A stretch of 64,000 nucleotides of DNA from Rhodoferax ferrireducens T118 (GTDB lineage Bacteria > Pseudomonadota > Gammaproteobacteria > Burkholderiales > Burkholderiaceae_C). Numbering within the stretch: position 1 is the first letter of the stretch; each line of letters starts with the position of its first letter. Below the pieces are notes generated by a model. That model was not told the DNA's origin. It saw nothing but the letters and a program-made list of their open reading frames with translations, and ran no database searches. The stretch lies in the NCBI RefSeq assembly GCF_000013605.1, contig NC_007908.1, forward strand, positions 4,464,001 through 4,528,000. The letters run 5' to 3'. A program made the translations under genes and the position numbers. Shown here piece by piece: positions 1-9,038 of the stretch.

Positions 1-486
1 GTGCTGGCCGAGTTGGCCGGTTACGGCTGCAGCAGTGACGCACAGCATCTAACTGCCCCCAGTGTCGATGGTCAAGCCCACGCCATGCAGCAAGCGCTGC
101 AGGAAGCCGGTCTGGCCCCGGAACAAATTCAATACATCAATGCCCATGGCACCGCCACCGATGCCGGTGATGTGACCGAAACCCAATCCATCCACCAAGC
201 CTTTGGCCCTGCGGCCCGCCTGGTTGCCGTGAGTTCAACCAAATCCATGCACGGGCATCTGATTGGTGCCACCGGGGCGCTGGAACTGGCGCTGAGCATT
301 GAGGCGCTCAACAGCGGCTCCCTGCCGCCCACTGCCCACCTCGACAAACCCGATCTACGCTGTGATCTGGACTACATCCCGCTGCGAGCACGCCACGGCT
401 GCCAGGTGGACGCGGTGATGTCGAATTCCTTCGCCTTTGGCGGCAGTAATGTGTCACTGATCGCTCGCCGGTTTGCTGCGCCATGA
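1..486 (+). CDS. beta-ketoacyl-ACP synthase (FabF/KAS II-like), C-terminal part
   Basis: The open frame runs in from the left edge, so only the C-terminal ~160 residues are visible. They carry the second half of a thiolase-fold condensing enzyme: NAHGTATDAGD with the first catalytic histidine (residue ~49), then SMHGHLIGATGALE with the second histidine and the usual glycine-rich turn, and the C-terminal SNSFAFGGSNVSL signature. Such enzymes extend an acyl-ACP with malonyl-ACP by decarboxylative Claisen condensation. The stop overlaps the next start (ATGA), so it is translationally coupled to a FabZ-like dehydratase. That pairing suggests a dedicated fatty-acid or aryl-polyene-like pathway rather than the housekeeping fab cluster, but the rest of the operon lies outside the window. 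The true start is not visible. Confidence 0.9.
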   Translation: MLAELAGYGCSSDAQHLTAPSVDGQAHAMQQALQEAGLAPEQIQYINAHGTATDAGDVTETQSIHQAFGPAARLVAVSSTKSMHGHLIGATGALELALSIEALNSGSLPPTAHLDKPDLRCDLDYIPLRARHGCQVDAVMSNSFAFGGSNVSLIARRFAAP

Positions 487-986
487 CGCAGTTCATTCCT
501 GAATTTCCATTCACCCTGGACCGCCGGGCCATTGAACAATTACTGCCCCACCGTGGGCCGATCTTTGCCTGCAAGCAGTTGATCGCGCGGGGCCCGCGCG
601 CCTACACGGCCATTGCCAACTGGCCACTGGACAACGCTGTGGTCCAGGGACACTTCCCCGGCTTTCCGCTGGTGCCCGGAGTCATGCTGATTGAATCGGT
701 GACCCAACTTGCCGGGGCCGGCTTGCTCAGTGCCGACAGCTACGTGCAGTCCCTGCCCAATGAACGTATTGGTGTGCTGGCATCGGTGCGGCGTTGTGCC
801 TTCAAGCGCCCGGTGCAGCCGGAACAGGATGTCACGTTTGAGATCACCTGCCGCCAGATCGGTGCGGATGCCGTGCAGGTGAATGCCCAGGCCCTGGTAG
901 ATGGCATTGAAGTGGCCCAACTGGAAACCCTGATGGTCTACGCCGACAAAACGCAGTTTTCCGCCGTCATGGGGTGGGCCGCCTGA
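483..986 (+). CDS. FabZ/FabA-like 3-hydroxyacyl-ACP dehydratase (hot-dog fold)
   Basis: A 167-residue protein with the hot-dog dehydratase layout: HRGPIF near residue 23 (FabZ has HRYPF) and GHFPGFPLVPGVMLIES near residues 57-73, which contains the catalytic histidine of the GHFPG motif. The expected reaction is dehydration of 3-hydroxyacyl-ACP to trans-2-enoyl-ACP in the cytoplasm. The start ATG overlaps the stop of the upstream ketoacyl synthase by 4 bp, so both act in the same elongation cycle. It is longer than canonical FabZ (~150 aa) and differs in the N-terminal region, so a specialised dehydratase (for example of an aryl-polyene or other secondary lipid pathway) is as likely as housekeeping FabZ. 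Confidence 0.85.
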   Translation: MTQFIPEFPFTLDRRAIEQLLPHRGPIFACKQLIARGPRAYTAIANWPLDNAVVQGHFPGFPLVPGVMLIESVTQLAGAGLLSADSYVQSLPNERIGVLASVRRCAFKRPVQPEQDVTFEITCRQIGADAVQVNAQALVDGIEVAQLETLMVYADKTQFSAVMGWAA

Positions 987-1023
987 CCCAGCATGAAGGC
1001 CAGGGCCGGCGTCATGGCGCTCT

Positions 1024-1902
1024 CTAACGGGGCACCACGCGTTTGATGAGTTGCTGGCGGACCGCGCTGAGTTTCACCTTCAGCCGGCGTTCGTTGACCG
1101 ACCCGACGCGCAGCATGATTTTTTGGCCGGCTGACAGCGACTCAAAAGCCGGATTGGAAAACTCGTAGCGCACCCAGGGTTGCAGCGACGCAACCGATCC
1201 TTTGACCTCGGTCAGGTGAACCTGAATCGGCTCGTCGGCACCGGGCGTGGCGAGCAGTTGGTCAATCACCGCAATCAGCCGGTCGTTGAAGTAAGCCTTG
1301 GGGTAACCCAATTCTTCATACGCCTGTTGCAGCAAGGGGTACATGCGAATGTACAAATCGACGGCCTTGCCCGTGTCTACCGATTCGGCCAGCAGCACCA
1401 GCGGCGTGTAGCGCTGGCTGTTGTCGGCGTTGATGACGCTGCCGCCCGCGCGTTCTTCAACCATGAAGCGGCCAGGCGTCGGCTTGATGGGCCACAGCAT
1501 GGGCGGCGCGTGGGAGCGTCCGAGGTTATCGACCGTGGCGACCAGGCGGCGCGGAAATTCATCAAGCGCCAAGAACTCAAGAACCGCCTTACGCCCCAGA
1601 AGATCGGTCAACACCGTACCCAAATCAGCCGCCTTCAAGGGGAGCGCCTGCGCGGGCTGTGCTTCGACCGGGTACTGGACCACCGGCTCTGCGGGCGCCG
1701 CAGCCGATTCGGGGGCGGCCGGTGCCGCCGCGGGTTCGGGTGCGGGCGCAGCCGCAACAGGCGTCTGGGGCGCGGGCCGGGACATGTTCCACCAAAGCGC
1801 TGCCGCGCCGATGATCGCCGCGCCGATGACGACGGCCAGCAGCGTGCGTCGTGCCGTGCTCATGCTGCTGGCGGCGCAAGCCTGGGGGCTGTCATCGCGC
1901 AT
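1024..1902 (-). CDS. DUF3014 domain membrane-anchored protein
   Basis: A 292-residue frame with an N-terminal hydrophobic anchor (residues ~20-40), a long Ala/Pro linker (PAPAPEPAAAP type) and a C-terminal ~190-residue domain matching DUF3014: RRLVATVDNLGRSHAP, RYTPLVLLAES, YPLLQQAYEELGYP and YFNDRLIAVIDQLLATP are recognisable family blocks. The topology suggests a single-pass inner-membrane protein with a periplasmic domain. No function is established for the family. An internal ATG at 1863 (MSTARRTLLAV) is an equally plausible start because neither site has a strong ribosome binding site. The gene converges on the fabF-like pair and stands alone. Confidence 0.8.
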   Translation of the reverse strand: MRDDSPQACAASSMSTARRTLLAVVIGAAIIGAAALWWNMSRPAPQTPVAAAPAPEPAAAPAAPESAAAPAEPVVQYPVEAQPAQALPLKAADLGTVLTDLLGRKAVLEFLALDEFPRRLVATVDNLGRSHAPPMLWPIKPTPGRFMVEERAGGSVINADNSQRYTPLVLLAESVDTGKAVDLYIRMYPLLQQAYEELGYPKAYFNDRLIAVIDQLLATPGADEPIQVHLTEVKGSVASLQPWVRYEFSNPAFESLSAGQKIMLRVGSVNERRLKVKLSAVRQQLIKRVVPR

Positions 1903-2148
1903 TCTGTTCGTATAGCCATGCGTTTAATTATCTGCCTGCCCCTGGTGCCAGGACGCAACCGGATGTATCAGCGGCTGTTGCACGGGTGTCGCACCGCTTG
2001 CGAATCATCAAGTTCCTGCATTTTTTCGGGCTGCTTGTGGCTTGCCAGCCGGGTTACTTCGCATTACTCTTTTTTGCTGGTGGGGCTCGGAACCCGTCCG
2101 ACAATCAGTCAAGGCCAAGCCCACATCAACTTTCACAGGAGGTTCATC

Positions 2149-2463
2149 ATGATCATTCGTACTCTTCTTGCCGCCTTTGTTGCCGCAGTGGCTCTGCTCA
2201 CCGCCACCGGCTGCGCCGTCACGCGCGGCCAGGAAACCGTCGGCGCCTATATTGACGATGCCACGATTACCACCCAAATCAAGGCGCGCTTCGTCGACAA
2301 CACGCAGGTCGCCGCGACCAGCATCAAGGTCGAAACCCTCAATGGCGTCGTCCTGCTGTCGGGCTTTGCCAAGAACACCACGGAGAAAAGCACGGCGGAG
2401 AGCATCGCGCGTGGTGTGAACGGGGTGAAATCCGTGAGGAACGAGATCGTCGTGCGTCCGTGA
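2149..2463 (+). CDS. BON-domain lipoprotein
   Basis: A 104-residue protein preceded by a good ribosome binding site (ACAGGAGG, 2136-2143) six bases before ATG. It has a signal peptide ending in a lipobox (LTATGC), then one BON domain: the block DDATITTQIKARFVDN, followed by KVETLNGVVLLSGFAKN and GVKSVRNEIVV. BON proteins sit at the outer membrane or periplasm and bind phospholipid or peptidoglycan; OsmY and DolP (YraP) are relatives. This start is chosen over longer upstream frames because only it gives a signal peptide. It is flanked by non-coding DNA on both sides and is probably monocistronic. Confidence 0.9.
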   Translation: MIIRTLLAAFVAAVALLTATGCAVTRGQETVGAYIDDATITTQIKARFVDNTQVAATSIKVETLNGVVLLSGFAKNTTEKSTAESIARGVNGVKSVRNEIVVRP

Positions 2464-2497
2464 GCGTGCGCGCAAACGCACTCGTGAATCTTCAAGA

Positions 2498-2515
2498 CCG
2501 TGCGCTAGCGCACGG
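2498..2515. repeat. perfect 18-bp palindrome
   Basis: CCGTGCGCTAGCGCACGG is a perfect palindrome 35 bp after the BON gene stop. It has no loop and no T tract, so it is a weak terminator candidate. A regulator site for the NERD helicase gene that starts 115 bp further on is an alternative. Confidence 0.5.
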
Positions 2516-2629
2516 CACCAAACAGCAAGCTCCGCCGCGTTAAGGGTTTGACCTAACCCGATCCCTGCCAAGCCCCCTGCGATTGCGCCCATAATGGCCC
2601 GCAAACAATCTCAGGGACGGGATCACCAC

Positions 2630-4462
2630 ATGGCAACCCTCATACCGGCGCTTGGCGCTTGCGTGTCGCGCATGACAGGCGGCGAGCGACGCTTGGCCGA
2701 GCGGCTGGAACAAAAGCTCGACGACGACTACCTGCTCTGGTACGACGTGCCGATGGGCCCGAAGAACGCCCACCCCGACTTTTGCGTGATGCACCCGCGC
2801 CGGGGCATTCTGGTGCTGGAGGTGAAAGACTGGAAGCCCAGCACCATCCAGCAGGCCGACAAACAGACCTGGACCATCATCCCCGACGGCATTCCAAAAA
2901 ACGTCATCAACCCGCTGGAGCAAGCCCGCCAATACGCGCATCAGGTTGTCAATGCGCTGGAGCGCGACCCGCAACTGGTGCAGGCGGATGGCCCCCACGC
3001 CGGCAAGCTGGCCTTCCCCTGGAGCTATGGCGTGGTGTTGACCAACATCACCCGCAAGCAGTTTGAAGCCGCAGAACTGCAGCACGCCATCGAGCCGCAC
3101 CGCGTGCTGTGCCAGGACGAAATGCTGGAGAGCGTGGGCGCCGAAGAACTGCAAAGCCGCCTGTGGGACATGTTCCCCTACATGATGCGTGGCGTGATGA
3201 GCCTGCCGCAACTGGACCGCGTGCGCTGGATCATGTTTCCGCAGGTGCGGGTGCCACACGGGTCAACTGGGCAAACCGCGCTGTTTGACGACACCGACGC
3301 GGATGCGGATGCGGATGCGGAGATGCCCAGCATCATGCGCGTGATGGACATTCAGCAAGAGCAACTGGCGCGCAGCCTGGGCGATGGCCACCGTGTCATC
3401 CACGGCGTGGCGGGCTCGGGCAAGACCATGATTCTGGGCTACCGCGCCGAGTATCTGGCGCAGGCCAGAACCGCCAGCAGCAAGCCCATTCTCATCCTGT
3501 GTTTTAACGAGCCGCTGGGCGTGAAGCTGCACAGCGTGATGGACGCCAAGGGCTTGAGCGACAAGGTGCATGTGCGGCATTTTCATAAATGGTGCTATGA
3601 CCAGCTCAAATACTCGGGACAGGCTATGCCACCCCAAGGCCCTAAGTTCTCGGAAGAACTGGTTGACCGTGTCATCCGCGCCGTAGACCGCAAGCAAATC
3701 CCCAGCGGCCAGTACCAGGCCGTGCTGATCGACGAAGGCCACGACTTCGCGCCCGAGTGGCTCAAACTGGTCACGCAAATGGTGGACCCCACCACCAACA
3801 GCCTGCTACTGCTGTACGACGATGCGCAAAGCATTTATGAGCGTGCGCGCAGCAAGCAGTTCAGTTTCAAAAGCGTGGGCGTGCAAGCGCAGGGCCGCAC
3901 CACCATTTTGAAAATCAACTACCGCAACACCAAGCAGATTCTGCAAACCGCCAACCTCATTGCCGCCGATTTGCTGACTGCGGACGACCGGGACGATGAC
4001 GGCATACCACTGGTGAAACCCATCAGCTGCGGGCGCGAAGGGCAGGCGCCCATCCTCATCAAACTGCCCAGTTTGCGCGAAGAAGCATTCGCCATTGCCG
4101 ACCAACTCAGCCACGCGCACAAGGACGGCCACGCTTGGGGCGACATGGCCATCCTGTGCGCGGACTGGAAGACCATGGACCTGTGCGCCGACGCCCTGCA
4201 CCAGCGCAAGCTGCCGTTCAATGTGCGCAAGCGCACCGGCGAGTACAACCCCGCAGCCGACGCCATCCAGATCATGACCATGAAGGTGAGCAAAGGCCTG
4301 GAGTTCCCCGTGGTGGCGCTGCCCGGCGTGGGGCACATGCCTGCGAAGGGCGAAGACGAGCAGGAAGCCGCGCGGGTGTTTTATGTGGCGGCGACGCGGG
4401 CGACGCAGAGGTTGGTGATTGGGGTGGGTGGGGATGGGGGGTTTGGGGTGAGATTGACCTGA
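2630..4462 (+). CDS. NERD nuclease-domain / UvrD-like superfamily 1 helicase fusion
   Basis: A 610-residue fusion. The N-terminal NERD (nuclease-related) domain shows a PD-(D/E)xK-like core: HPDF with D50 and LEVKDW with E64 and K66. The helicase part has Walker A GVAGSGKT (GSGKT 262-266), Walker B IDEGHDF (D368-E369), a motif IV-like INYRNTKQI (~425), motif V SKGLEFPVVALPG (~553) and motif VI FYVAATRAT (~585). ATG 2630 is preferred over 2594 because AGGGACGGG lies just upstream. Such proteins are common in defence islands and are thought to process DNA. It sits 48 bp before hsdM in the same direction. A short acidic insert from GCGGAT hexamer repeats lies at residues ~223-231, and the 3' end is very G-rich. 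An anti-phage role is inferred from context only. Confidence 0.88.
   Translation: MATLIPALGACVSRMTGGERRLAERLEQKLDDDYLLWYDVPMGPKNAHPDFCVMHPRRGILVLEVKDWKPSTIQQADKQTWTIIPDGIPKNVINPLEQARQYAHQVVNALERDPQLVQADGPHAGKLAFPWSYGVVLTNITRKQFEAAELQHAIEPHRVLCQDEMLESVGAEELQSRLWDMFPYMMRGVMSLPQLDRVRWIMFPQVRVPHGSTGQTALFDDTDADADADAEMPSIMRVMDIQQEQLARSLGDGHRVIHGVAGSGKTMILGYRAEYLAQARTASSKPILILCFNEPLGVKLHSVMDAKGLSDKVHVRHFHKWCYDQLKYSGQAMPPQGPKFSEELVDRVIRAVDRKQIPSGQYQAVLIDEGHDFAPEWLKLVTQMVDPTTNSLLLLYDDAQSIYERARSKQFSFKSVGVQAQGRTTILKINYRNTKQILQTANLIAADLLTADDRDDDGIPLVKPISCGREGQAPILIKLPSLREEAFAIADQLSHAHKDGHAWGDMAILCADWKTMDLCADALHQRKLPFNVRKRTGEYNPAADAIQIMTMKVSKGLEFPVVALPGVGHMPAKGEDEQEAARVFYVAATRATQRLVIGVGGDGGFGVRLT
3299..3322 (+). 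repeat. GCGGAT hexamer microsatellite inside the helicase gene
   Basis: About four tandem GCGGAT units encode the acidic run DADADADAE between the NERD and helicase domains. The 6-bp unit keeps the frame whatever the copy number, so it can change linker length but cannot switch the gene off. Confidence 0.8.
4421..4447 (+). other. potential G-quadruplex-forming run
   Basis: Five G-runs of three to six bases (GGGG, GGG, GGGG, GGGGGG, GGGG) separated by one to three bases lie on the coding strand at the extreme 3' end of the helicase gene, encoding the Gly/Val-rich tail GVGGDGGFGV. The pattern meets the usual intramolecular G-quadruplex rule. It lies 60-90 bp upstream of hsdM. Confidence 0.6.
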
Positions 4463-4510
4463 GTGTCGTGTCGTACAGTACCCCACTAGTTATTTGAAAG
4501 ACCGACTCCC

Positions 4511-6055
4511 ATGGCCCGTGCACCCACAGCAAAACCCGACAAAGAAGAACCACTGGAAAAGCAGCTCTGGAAAGCCGCCGACAAGCTGCGCAAGAACATT
4601 GATGCGGCCGAATACAAGCATGTGGTGCTTGGCCTCATTTTCCTTAAGTACATCTCCGACTCCTTCGAGGAACTGTTCACAAAGCTGCAAGGCGGCGCAG
4701 GCGACTACGCCGGGGCCGACCCGGAAGACAAAGACGAATACAAGGCCGAAAACGTCTTCTTTGTGCCGCCGCAAGCGCGCTGGTCATTTTTGTTGGGCAA
4801 GGCCAAGCAACCCGACGTTGGCAGCCACGTTGACGCGGCCATGGACGCCATCGAAAAGGAAAACCCTTCACTCAAGGGCGTTCTGCCCAAGGTCTTTGCC
4901 CGGCAAAATCTTGACCCCGCCAGCCTGGGCGGGCTGATCGACTTGGTGGGCAACATTGCATTGGGCGACGCCAAGGCCCGCAGCGCCGATGTGCTGGGCC
5001 ACGTCTTTGAGTACTTCTTGGGCGAATTTGCGCTGGCCGAGGGCAAGCAGGGCGGGCAGTTTTATACGCCGCGCTCCATCGTGGAACTGCTGGTGGTCAT
5101 GCTGGAACCCTACAAGGGCCGGGTGTTTGACCCCTGTTGCGGGTCCGGCGGCATGTTCGTGCAATCGGAAAAATTCGTCACAGAACACCAGGGCCGCATC
5201 AACGACATCTCCATCTTCGGGCAGGAAAGCAACCAGACAACTTGGCGCTTAGCCAAAATGAACCTGGCCATTCGTGGCATTGACGCATCCCAAGTGAAAT
5301 GGAACAACGAAGGCTCCTTCCTCAACGATGCGCACAAGGATGTAAAGGCCGACTTCATCATTGCCAACCCGCCCTTCAACGTGAGCGACTGGAATGGCGA
5401 GCTGCTGCGCAAGGACGGTCGCTGGCAATACGGCGTGCCGCCTACCGGCAATGCCAACTTTGCCTGGCTGCAGCATTTCAACCACCACCTGGCCCCCAAC
5501 GGCCGCGCCGGTGTGGTGCTGGCCAAGGGCGCACTCACCAGCAAGAGCAGCGGTGAGGGCGACATCCGCAAGGCGATGGTGGTGGACGGCAACCTGATCG
5601 ACTGCATCGTCAACCTGCCTGCCAAGCTGTTCCTGAACACGCAAATTCCGGCGGGCCTATGGTTCATGAACCGCGCCCGCAACAACGGCCACCCGCGCAA
5701 GGGCGAGATTCTGTTCATTGATGCGCGCAATCTCGGACACCTCATTAACCGCCGCACGCGCGAGCTGAGCGATGAGGACATCCAGAAGGTTGCCAGCGTT
5801 TACCACGCCTGGCGCACCGGCGAGAGCGAGTACGCAGACGAAAAGGGCTTCTGCGCCTCGGTGCCGCTGGCGCGGGTGGCGGAACTGGACTATGTGCTGA
5901 CGCCGGGGCGCTATGTGGGCCTGCCGGATGAAGAAGACGACTTCGACTTTGCGGAACGCTTTGCATCGTTGAAGGCCGAGTTGGAAGCCCAGCTTTTGGA
6001 GGAAGCCGAGCTGAACCAGGCCATTGCAGAAAACTTGGCGAAGGTAAAGGTATGA
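4511..6055 (+). CDS. hsdM: type I restriction-modification methyltransferase subunit M
   Basis: A 514-residue N6-adenine methyltransferase subunit. Residues ~15-130 form the HsdM N-terminal helical domain ([28 protein letters not shown]). The SAM-binding motif I region is [11 protein letters not shown] (from D207) and the catalytic motif IV is NPPFNVSDW (from N286). With HsdS it methylates adenines in a bipartite target; with HsdR it completes the restriction complex. Its stop overlaps hsdS by 4 bp (ATGA). The ribosome binding site is weak, so translation may partly depend on the upstream helicase gene, which ends 48 bp before. The length is typical for the family. Confidence 0.97.
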   Translation: MARAPTAKPDKEEPLEKQLWKAADKLRKNIDAAEYKHVVLGLIFLKYISDSFEELFTKLQGGAGDYAGADPEDKDEYKAENVFFVPPQARWSFLLGKAKQPDVGSHVDAAMDAIEKENPSLKGVLPKVFARQNLDPASLGGLIDLVGNIALGDAKARSADVLGHVFEYFLGEFALAEGKQGGQFYTPRSIVELLVVMLEPYKGRVFDPCCGSGGMFVQSEKFVTEHQGRINDISIFGQESNQTTWRLAKMNLAIRGIDASQVKWNNEGSFLNDAHKDVKADFIIANPPFNVSDWNGELLRKDGRWQYGVPPTGNANFAWLQHFNHHLAPNGRAGVVLAKGALTSKSSGEGDIRKAMVVDGNLIDCIVNLPAKLFLNTQIPAGLWFMNRARNNGHPRKGEILFIDARNLGHLINRRTRELSDEDIQKVASVYHAWRTGESEYADEKGFCASVPLARVAELDYVLTPGRYVGLPDEEDDFDFAERFASLKAELEAQLLEEAELNQAIAENLAKVKV

Positions 6056-7290
6056 ATGAACTGCTGGAAGCCTCGGTTGAACAATTGCCAGACGGTTGGT
6101 CATTGGTTACTGTCGGCCAGCTAGTGAACGAAGGTGTGATCGCAAAGCCGCTGGATGGCAATCACGGCGAAATACATCCGAAAGGCTCTGACTTTGTCAG
6201 TGATGGAATTCCTTTCGTAATGGCAACGGACATCAACGCCGGGAAGGTTGACCTGGTGAACTGCAAGTTCATCACTAAGAAACAAGCTGACTCGCTTGCC
6301 AAAGGTTTTGCTATTCCAGAAGATGTCTTACTGACGCACAAGGCAACGTTGGGGAGAACTGCGATCGTGGGTGAATTAAGAACCCCATACATAATGCTAA
6401 CGCCTCAAGTGACGTATTACCGGACCATTAAGAAAGACAGACTACACAATAGGTTTCTTAAATACTATTTTGATTCGCCTTTCTTTCAAGACACTCTGGT
6501 AAATCACGGCGATAGCGGTTCCACTCGCGCGTATGTGGGCATCACCGCTCAGCGAGATTTGCCAATAATTCTTCCCAATCTTGTCAGAGAGCAAGAATCA
6601 ATTGCTGCGGTGCTCGCGAGTCTCGACGACAAAATCGACCTGCTGCACCGTCAAAACCAAACCCTCGAAGCCATAGCCGAAACCCTGTTCCGGCAGTGGT
6701 TTGTAGAAGATGCACAAGAAGGCTGGGACGAAAGACCGCTCAGCAGCATCGCCAATTTCCTGAATGGGTTGGCATGCCAGAAATATCCACCAACCAATGA
6801 TCTGGAAAAACTGCCTGTTCTCAAAATTCGCGAGCTAAGCAGTGGCATTTCTGAAACTGCGGACTGGGCGACGAGTCAAGTCAAACCCGGCTACATCGTC
6901 GAAGCCGGTGATGTGATTTTTGCCTGGTCCGCGTCCTTGATGGTCAAGGTTTGGGATGGCGAAAAGTGTGTGCTGAACCAGCATCTGTTCAAGGTGACTT
7001 CGGACGAGTTCCCCAAATGGTTCTATCTGAGGTGGTGCAAGCACCATCTTGCCGAGTTCATCGCCGTCGCTGCCAGCCATGCCACGACCATGGGGCACAT
7101 CAAACGCGGCGACCTGGACGCGGCAATGGTGCTGGTTCCGCCACCTCCGGTTCTTGAAACCATGTCCAGGCAGATGCAGCCACTGCTGAACAAGCAGATC
7201 GCGATTGCCCGGCAGCGCAAGACGCTGGAGAAGCTGCGCGACACCCTGTTGCCCAAGCTGATGAGCGGTGAAGTGCGGGTCGCCTACTGA
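6052..7290 (+). CDS. hsdS: type I restriction-modification specificity subunit S
   Basis: A 412-residue DNA recognition subunit with two target recognition domains, each followed by a conserved coiled spacer: TRD1 residues ~15-180, spacer [23 protein letters not shown]2 ~220-370, and the C-terminal spacer [18 protein letters not shown]. The two TRDs each read half of the bipartite target; specificity cannot be predicted by eye. TRD1 is clearly more AT-rich than its surroundings (bases 6421-6480 are 21/60 GC), as expected for an exchanged domain. It overlaps hsdM by 4 bp and its TGA shares one base with the next ATG. Confidence 0.96.
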   Translation: MNELLEASVEQLPDGWSLVTVGQLVNEGVIAKPLDGNHGEIHPKGSDFVSDGIPFVMATDINAGKVDLVNCKFITKKQADSLAKGFAIPEDVLLTHKATLGRTAIVGELRTPYIMLTPQVTYYRTIKKDRLHNRFLKYYFDSPFFQDTLVNHGDSGSTRAYVGITAQRDLPIILPNLVREQESIAAVLASLDDKIDLLHRQNQTLEAIAETLFRQWFVEDAQEGWDERPLSSIANFLNGLACQKYPPTNDLEKLPVLKIRELSSGISETADWATSQVKPGYIVEAGDVIFAWSASLMVKVWDGEKCVLNQHLFKVTSDEFPKWFYLRWCKHHLAEFIAVAASHATTMGHIKRGDLDAAMVLVPPPPVLETMSRQMQPLLNKQIAIARQRKTLEKLRDTLLPKLMSGEVRVAY

Positions 7291-7988
7291 TGGAAAAGCT
7301 CAAGGCGACGCTTGCCCAATACAGCCGCTGGCAACCCTATGGGGTTTATGTTGACCGGATGGAAGGTCATCTTGAAACGGACTTCAGTGTCTCCGTCGAA
7401 AATGCAAAGGCCCTGCTGGAAGGTATTGGCAAGGAAATTTGCGATGCGAAGTGCATTCCCTTAGCGAATGCCCCCGCGATCAGCGTCGTGTTGAAGACGG
7501 CCTTTCGCGCCTTGGGATACAACGGCGAGCAGCTGGTGACCCAGGTGTCGACTTCATTGGCCAACATCGGCCAGTTGATTGGCACCCTGAGAAACGAAAT
7601 CAGCCCGACGTCGCATGGAAAATCGCTGAAAGAATTGAGCGACGGGAATGACAAAGTCGATTTACTCACCCGAGATTTTTTGATCGACAGCACCTTGGTC
7701 GTGGCGGTTTTCCTGATTCGGGCGTTTGAGGAGAGAAAAGGCGATGTCGTCGCACCAGCGGCTGGTGCCGGGGCTGCCGATGTCCCCCCTGAGTACGACG
7801 ATCACGAAGATTTCAATAACTATTGGGATGAATCTTTCGGCGAATTCAGCATGGGTCAGTATTCCTACCCCGCCAGTGAGATCTTGTTCAATGTGGACTT
7901 GCAGGCCTATCAAGCGGAATACAAAGACTTCATTGAATCCGAAGAACCGCCAGCAGAAGCTGCCGATTTGCAAAGTGAACAACCATGA
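7290..7988 (+). CDS. Abi_C-like (abortive infection C-terminal) family protein in the hsd operon
   Basis: A 232-residue protein whose residues ~35-150 resemble the abortive-infection C-terminal family (PF14355 type): ENAKALLEGIGKEIC, then ANIGQLIGTLRNEISPTSHG. The arginine-to-histidine spacing in LRNEISPTSH resembles the HEPN RNase signature but appears one residue longer than the Abi_C form I know, so catalytic activity is uncertain. The C-terminal ~70 residues are acidic and aromatic (EYDDHEDFNNYWDE). It overlaps hsdS by 1 bp and rhuM by 4 bp, which places it firmly inside the restriction operon. Role inferred: a second-line, growth-arrest defence tied to restriction. The family assignment is by pattern only. 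Confidence 0.6.
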   Translation: MEKLKATLAQYSRWQPYGVYVDRMEGHLETDFSVSVENAKALLEGIGKEICDAKCIPLANAPAISVVLKTAFRALGYNGEQLVTQVSTSLANIGQLIGTLRNEISPTSHGKSLKELSDGNDKVDLLTRDFLIDSTLVVAVFLIRAFEERKGDVVAPAAGAGAADVPPEYDDHEDFNNYWDESFGEFSMGQYSYPASEILFNVDLQAYQAEYKDFIESEEPPAEAADLQSEQP

Positions 7989-9007
7989 CAAATAACAACT
8001 TGCCTCAAGCTGCCAATTTCATTCTCTACACAGCAGCCAATGGCGACATCAACCTGAACGTGGCCCTGCGCGATGAGACGGTCTGGTTGACCCAGAAGGC
8101 GATGGCCGATCTGTTTGCTGTGGGGGTACCGGCGATCAACAAGCACCTGAAAAACATCTTCGATACCGGAGAGCTTCAGGACAAGGCAGTTATTTCCATT
8201 TTGGAAACAACTGCCGCCGACGGCAAAAGCTACCAAACCAAGTACTACAACCTGGACGCGATCATCTCGGTGGGTTACCGGGTCAATTCGCTGGAGGCGA
8301 CCCAGTTCCGCATCTGGGCAACGCGCACCTTGAAGGAGTACATCATCAAAGGCTTTGTGCTGGATGATGCGCGGCTCAAGCAAGGTAGCCAGGTATTTGG
8401 CAAAGATTACTTCGATGAGTTGCTGGAGCGCATCCGCGAGATACGCGCCAGTGAGCGGCGGTTTTATCAAAAAATCACCGACATTTATGCACTGTCGATT
8501 GACTACGATAAGAACGCGCCGCTGACCAAGGCATTTTTTGCCACGGTGCAAAACAAGTTGCATTGGGCGATTACCGGAAAGACCTCGGCCGAAATCATTT
8601 ATCAGGCGGCTGATTCGGGTAAACCGCACATGGGACTGATGACGTTCAAGAACGCGCCCGATGGCAAAGTGCTGAAAAGCGACGTTGCGGTTGCTAAAAA
8701 TTATTTGGCTGAACAACACATTCGGGAGTTGGAGCGCATTGTTTCTGCCTATTTGGACTTGGCCGAGAATCGCGCCGAGCGGCAGATTTTGATGAAGATG
8801 GCCGATTGGGTGACGTTTTTGAACAGCTTTCTGGAGCTTTCAAACTATCCAATCTTGCAAGATGCCGGAAAAGTCAGCGCGGAGATGGCGCGGCTCAAGG
8901 CAGAGAAAGAATACGAGAAATTCAGGGTGCAGCAAGACCTTGAATATGTTTCCGACTTTGACAAAGTCGTCAAGGCCTTGAAACTGCCCGGCAAGAAAAA
9001 CAAGTAA
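7985..9007 (+). CDS. rhuM: RhuM family protein
   Basis: A 340-residue protein matching the RhuM virulence-protein family: an N-terminal winged-helix-like region (VWLTQKAMADLFAV, NKHLKNIFDTGEL), the family block YYNLDAIISVGYRVNS and ATRTLKEYIIKGFVLDD, and a C-terminal half with YALSIDYDKNAPLTKAFFA. Named after a Salmonella pathogenicity island gene, its biochemical function is unknown; it is often met inside type I restriction operons and other mobile defence loci. Here it overlaps the Abi_C-like gene by 4 bp and precedes hsdR by 31 bp. A DNA-binding or phage-sensing role is inference. Confidence 0.88.
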   Translation: MTNNNLPQAANFILYTAANGDINLNVALRDETVWLTQKAMADLFAVGVPAINKHLKNIFDTGELQDKAVISILETTAADGKSYQTKYYNLDAIISVGYRVNSLEATQFRIWATRTLKEYIIKGFVLDDARLKQGSQVFGKDYFDELLERIREIRASERRFYQKITDIYALSIDYDKNAPLTKAFFATVQNKLHWAITGKTSAEIIYQAADSGKPHMGLMTFKNAPDGKVLKSDVAVAKNYLAEQHIRELERIVSAYLDLAENRAERQILMKMADWVTFLNSFLELSNYPILQDAGKVSAEMARLKAEKEYEKFRVQQDLEYVSDFDKVVKALKLPGKKNK

Positions 9008-9009
9008 TG

Positions 9010-9022
9010 CCCCTTTTAGGGG
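9010..9022 (+). promoter_or_regulatory. small hairpin between rhuM and hsdR
   Basis: CCCCTTTTAGGGG begins 3 bp after the rhuM stop and abuts the hsdR ribosome binding region (GGAACAGGGA). A 5-bp stem with a 3-base loop could lower hsdR translation relative to the rest of the operon. Confidence 0.35.
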
Positions 9023-9038
9023 AACAGGGACGACCGAC

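Noticed and set aside
3299..3322. phase-variable repeat in the helicase gene
   Set aside because: The unit is 6 bp and in frame, so changes in copy number only alter the linker.
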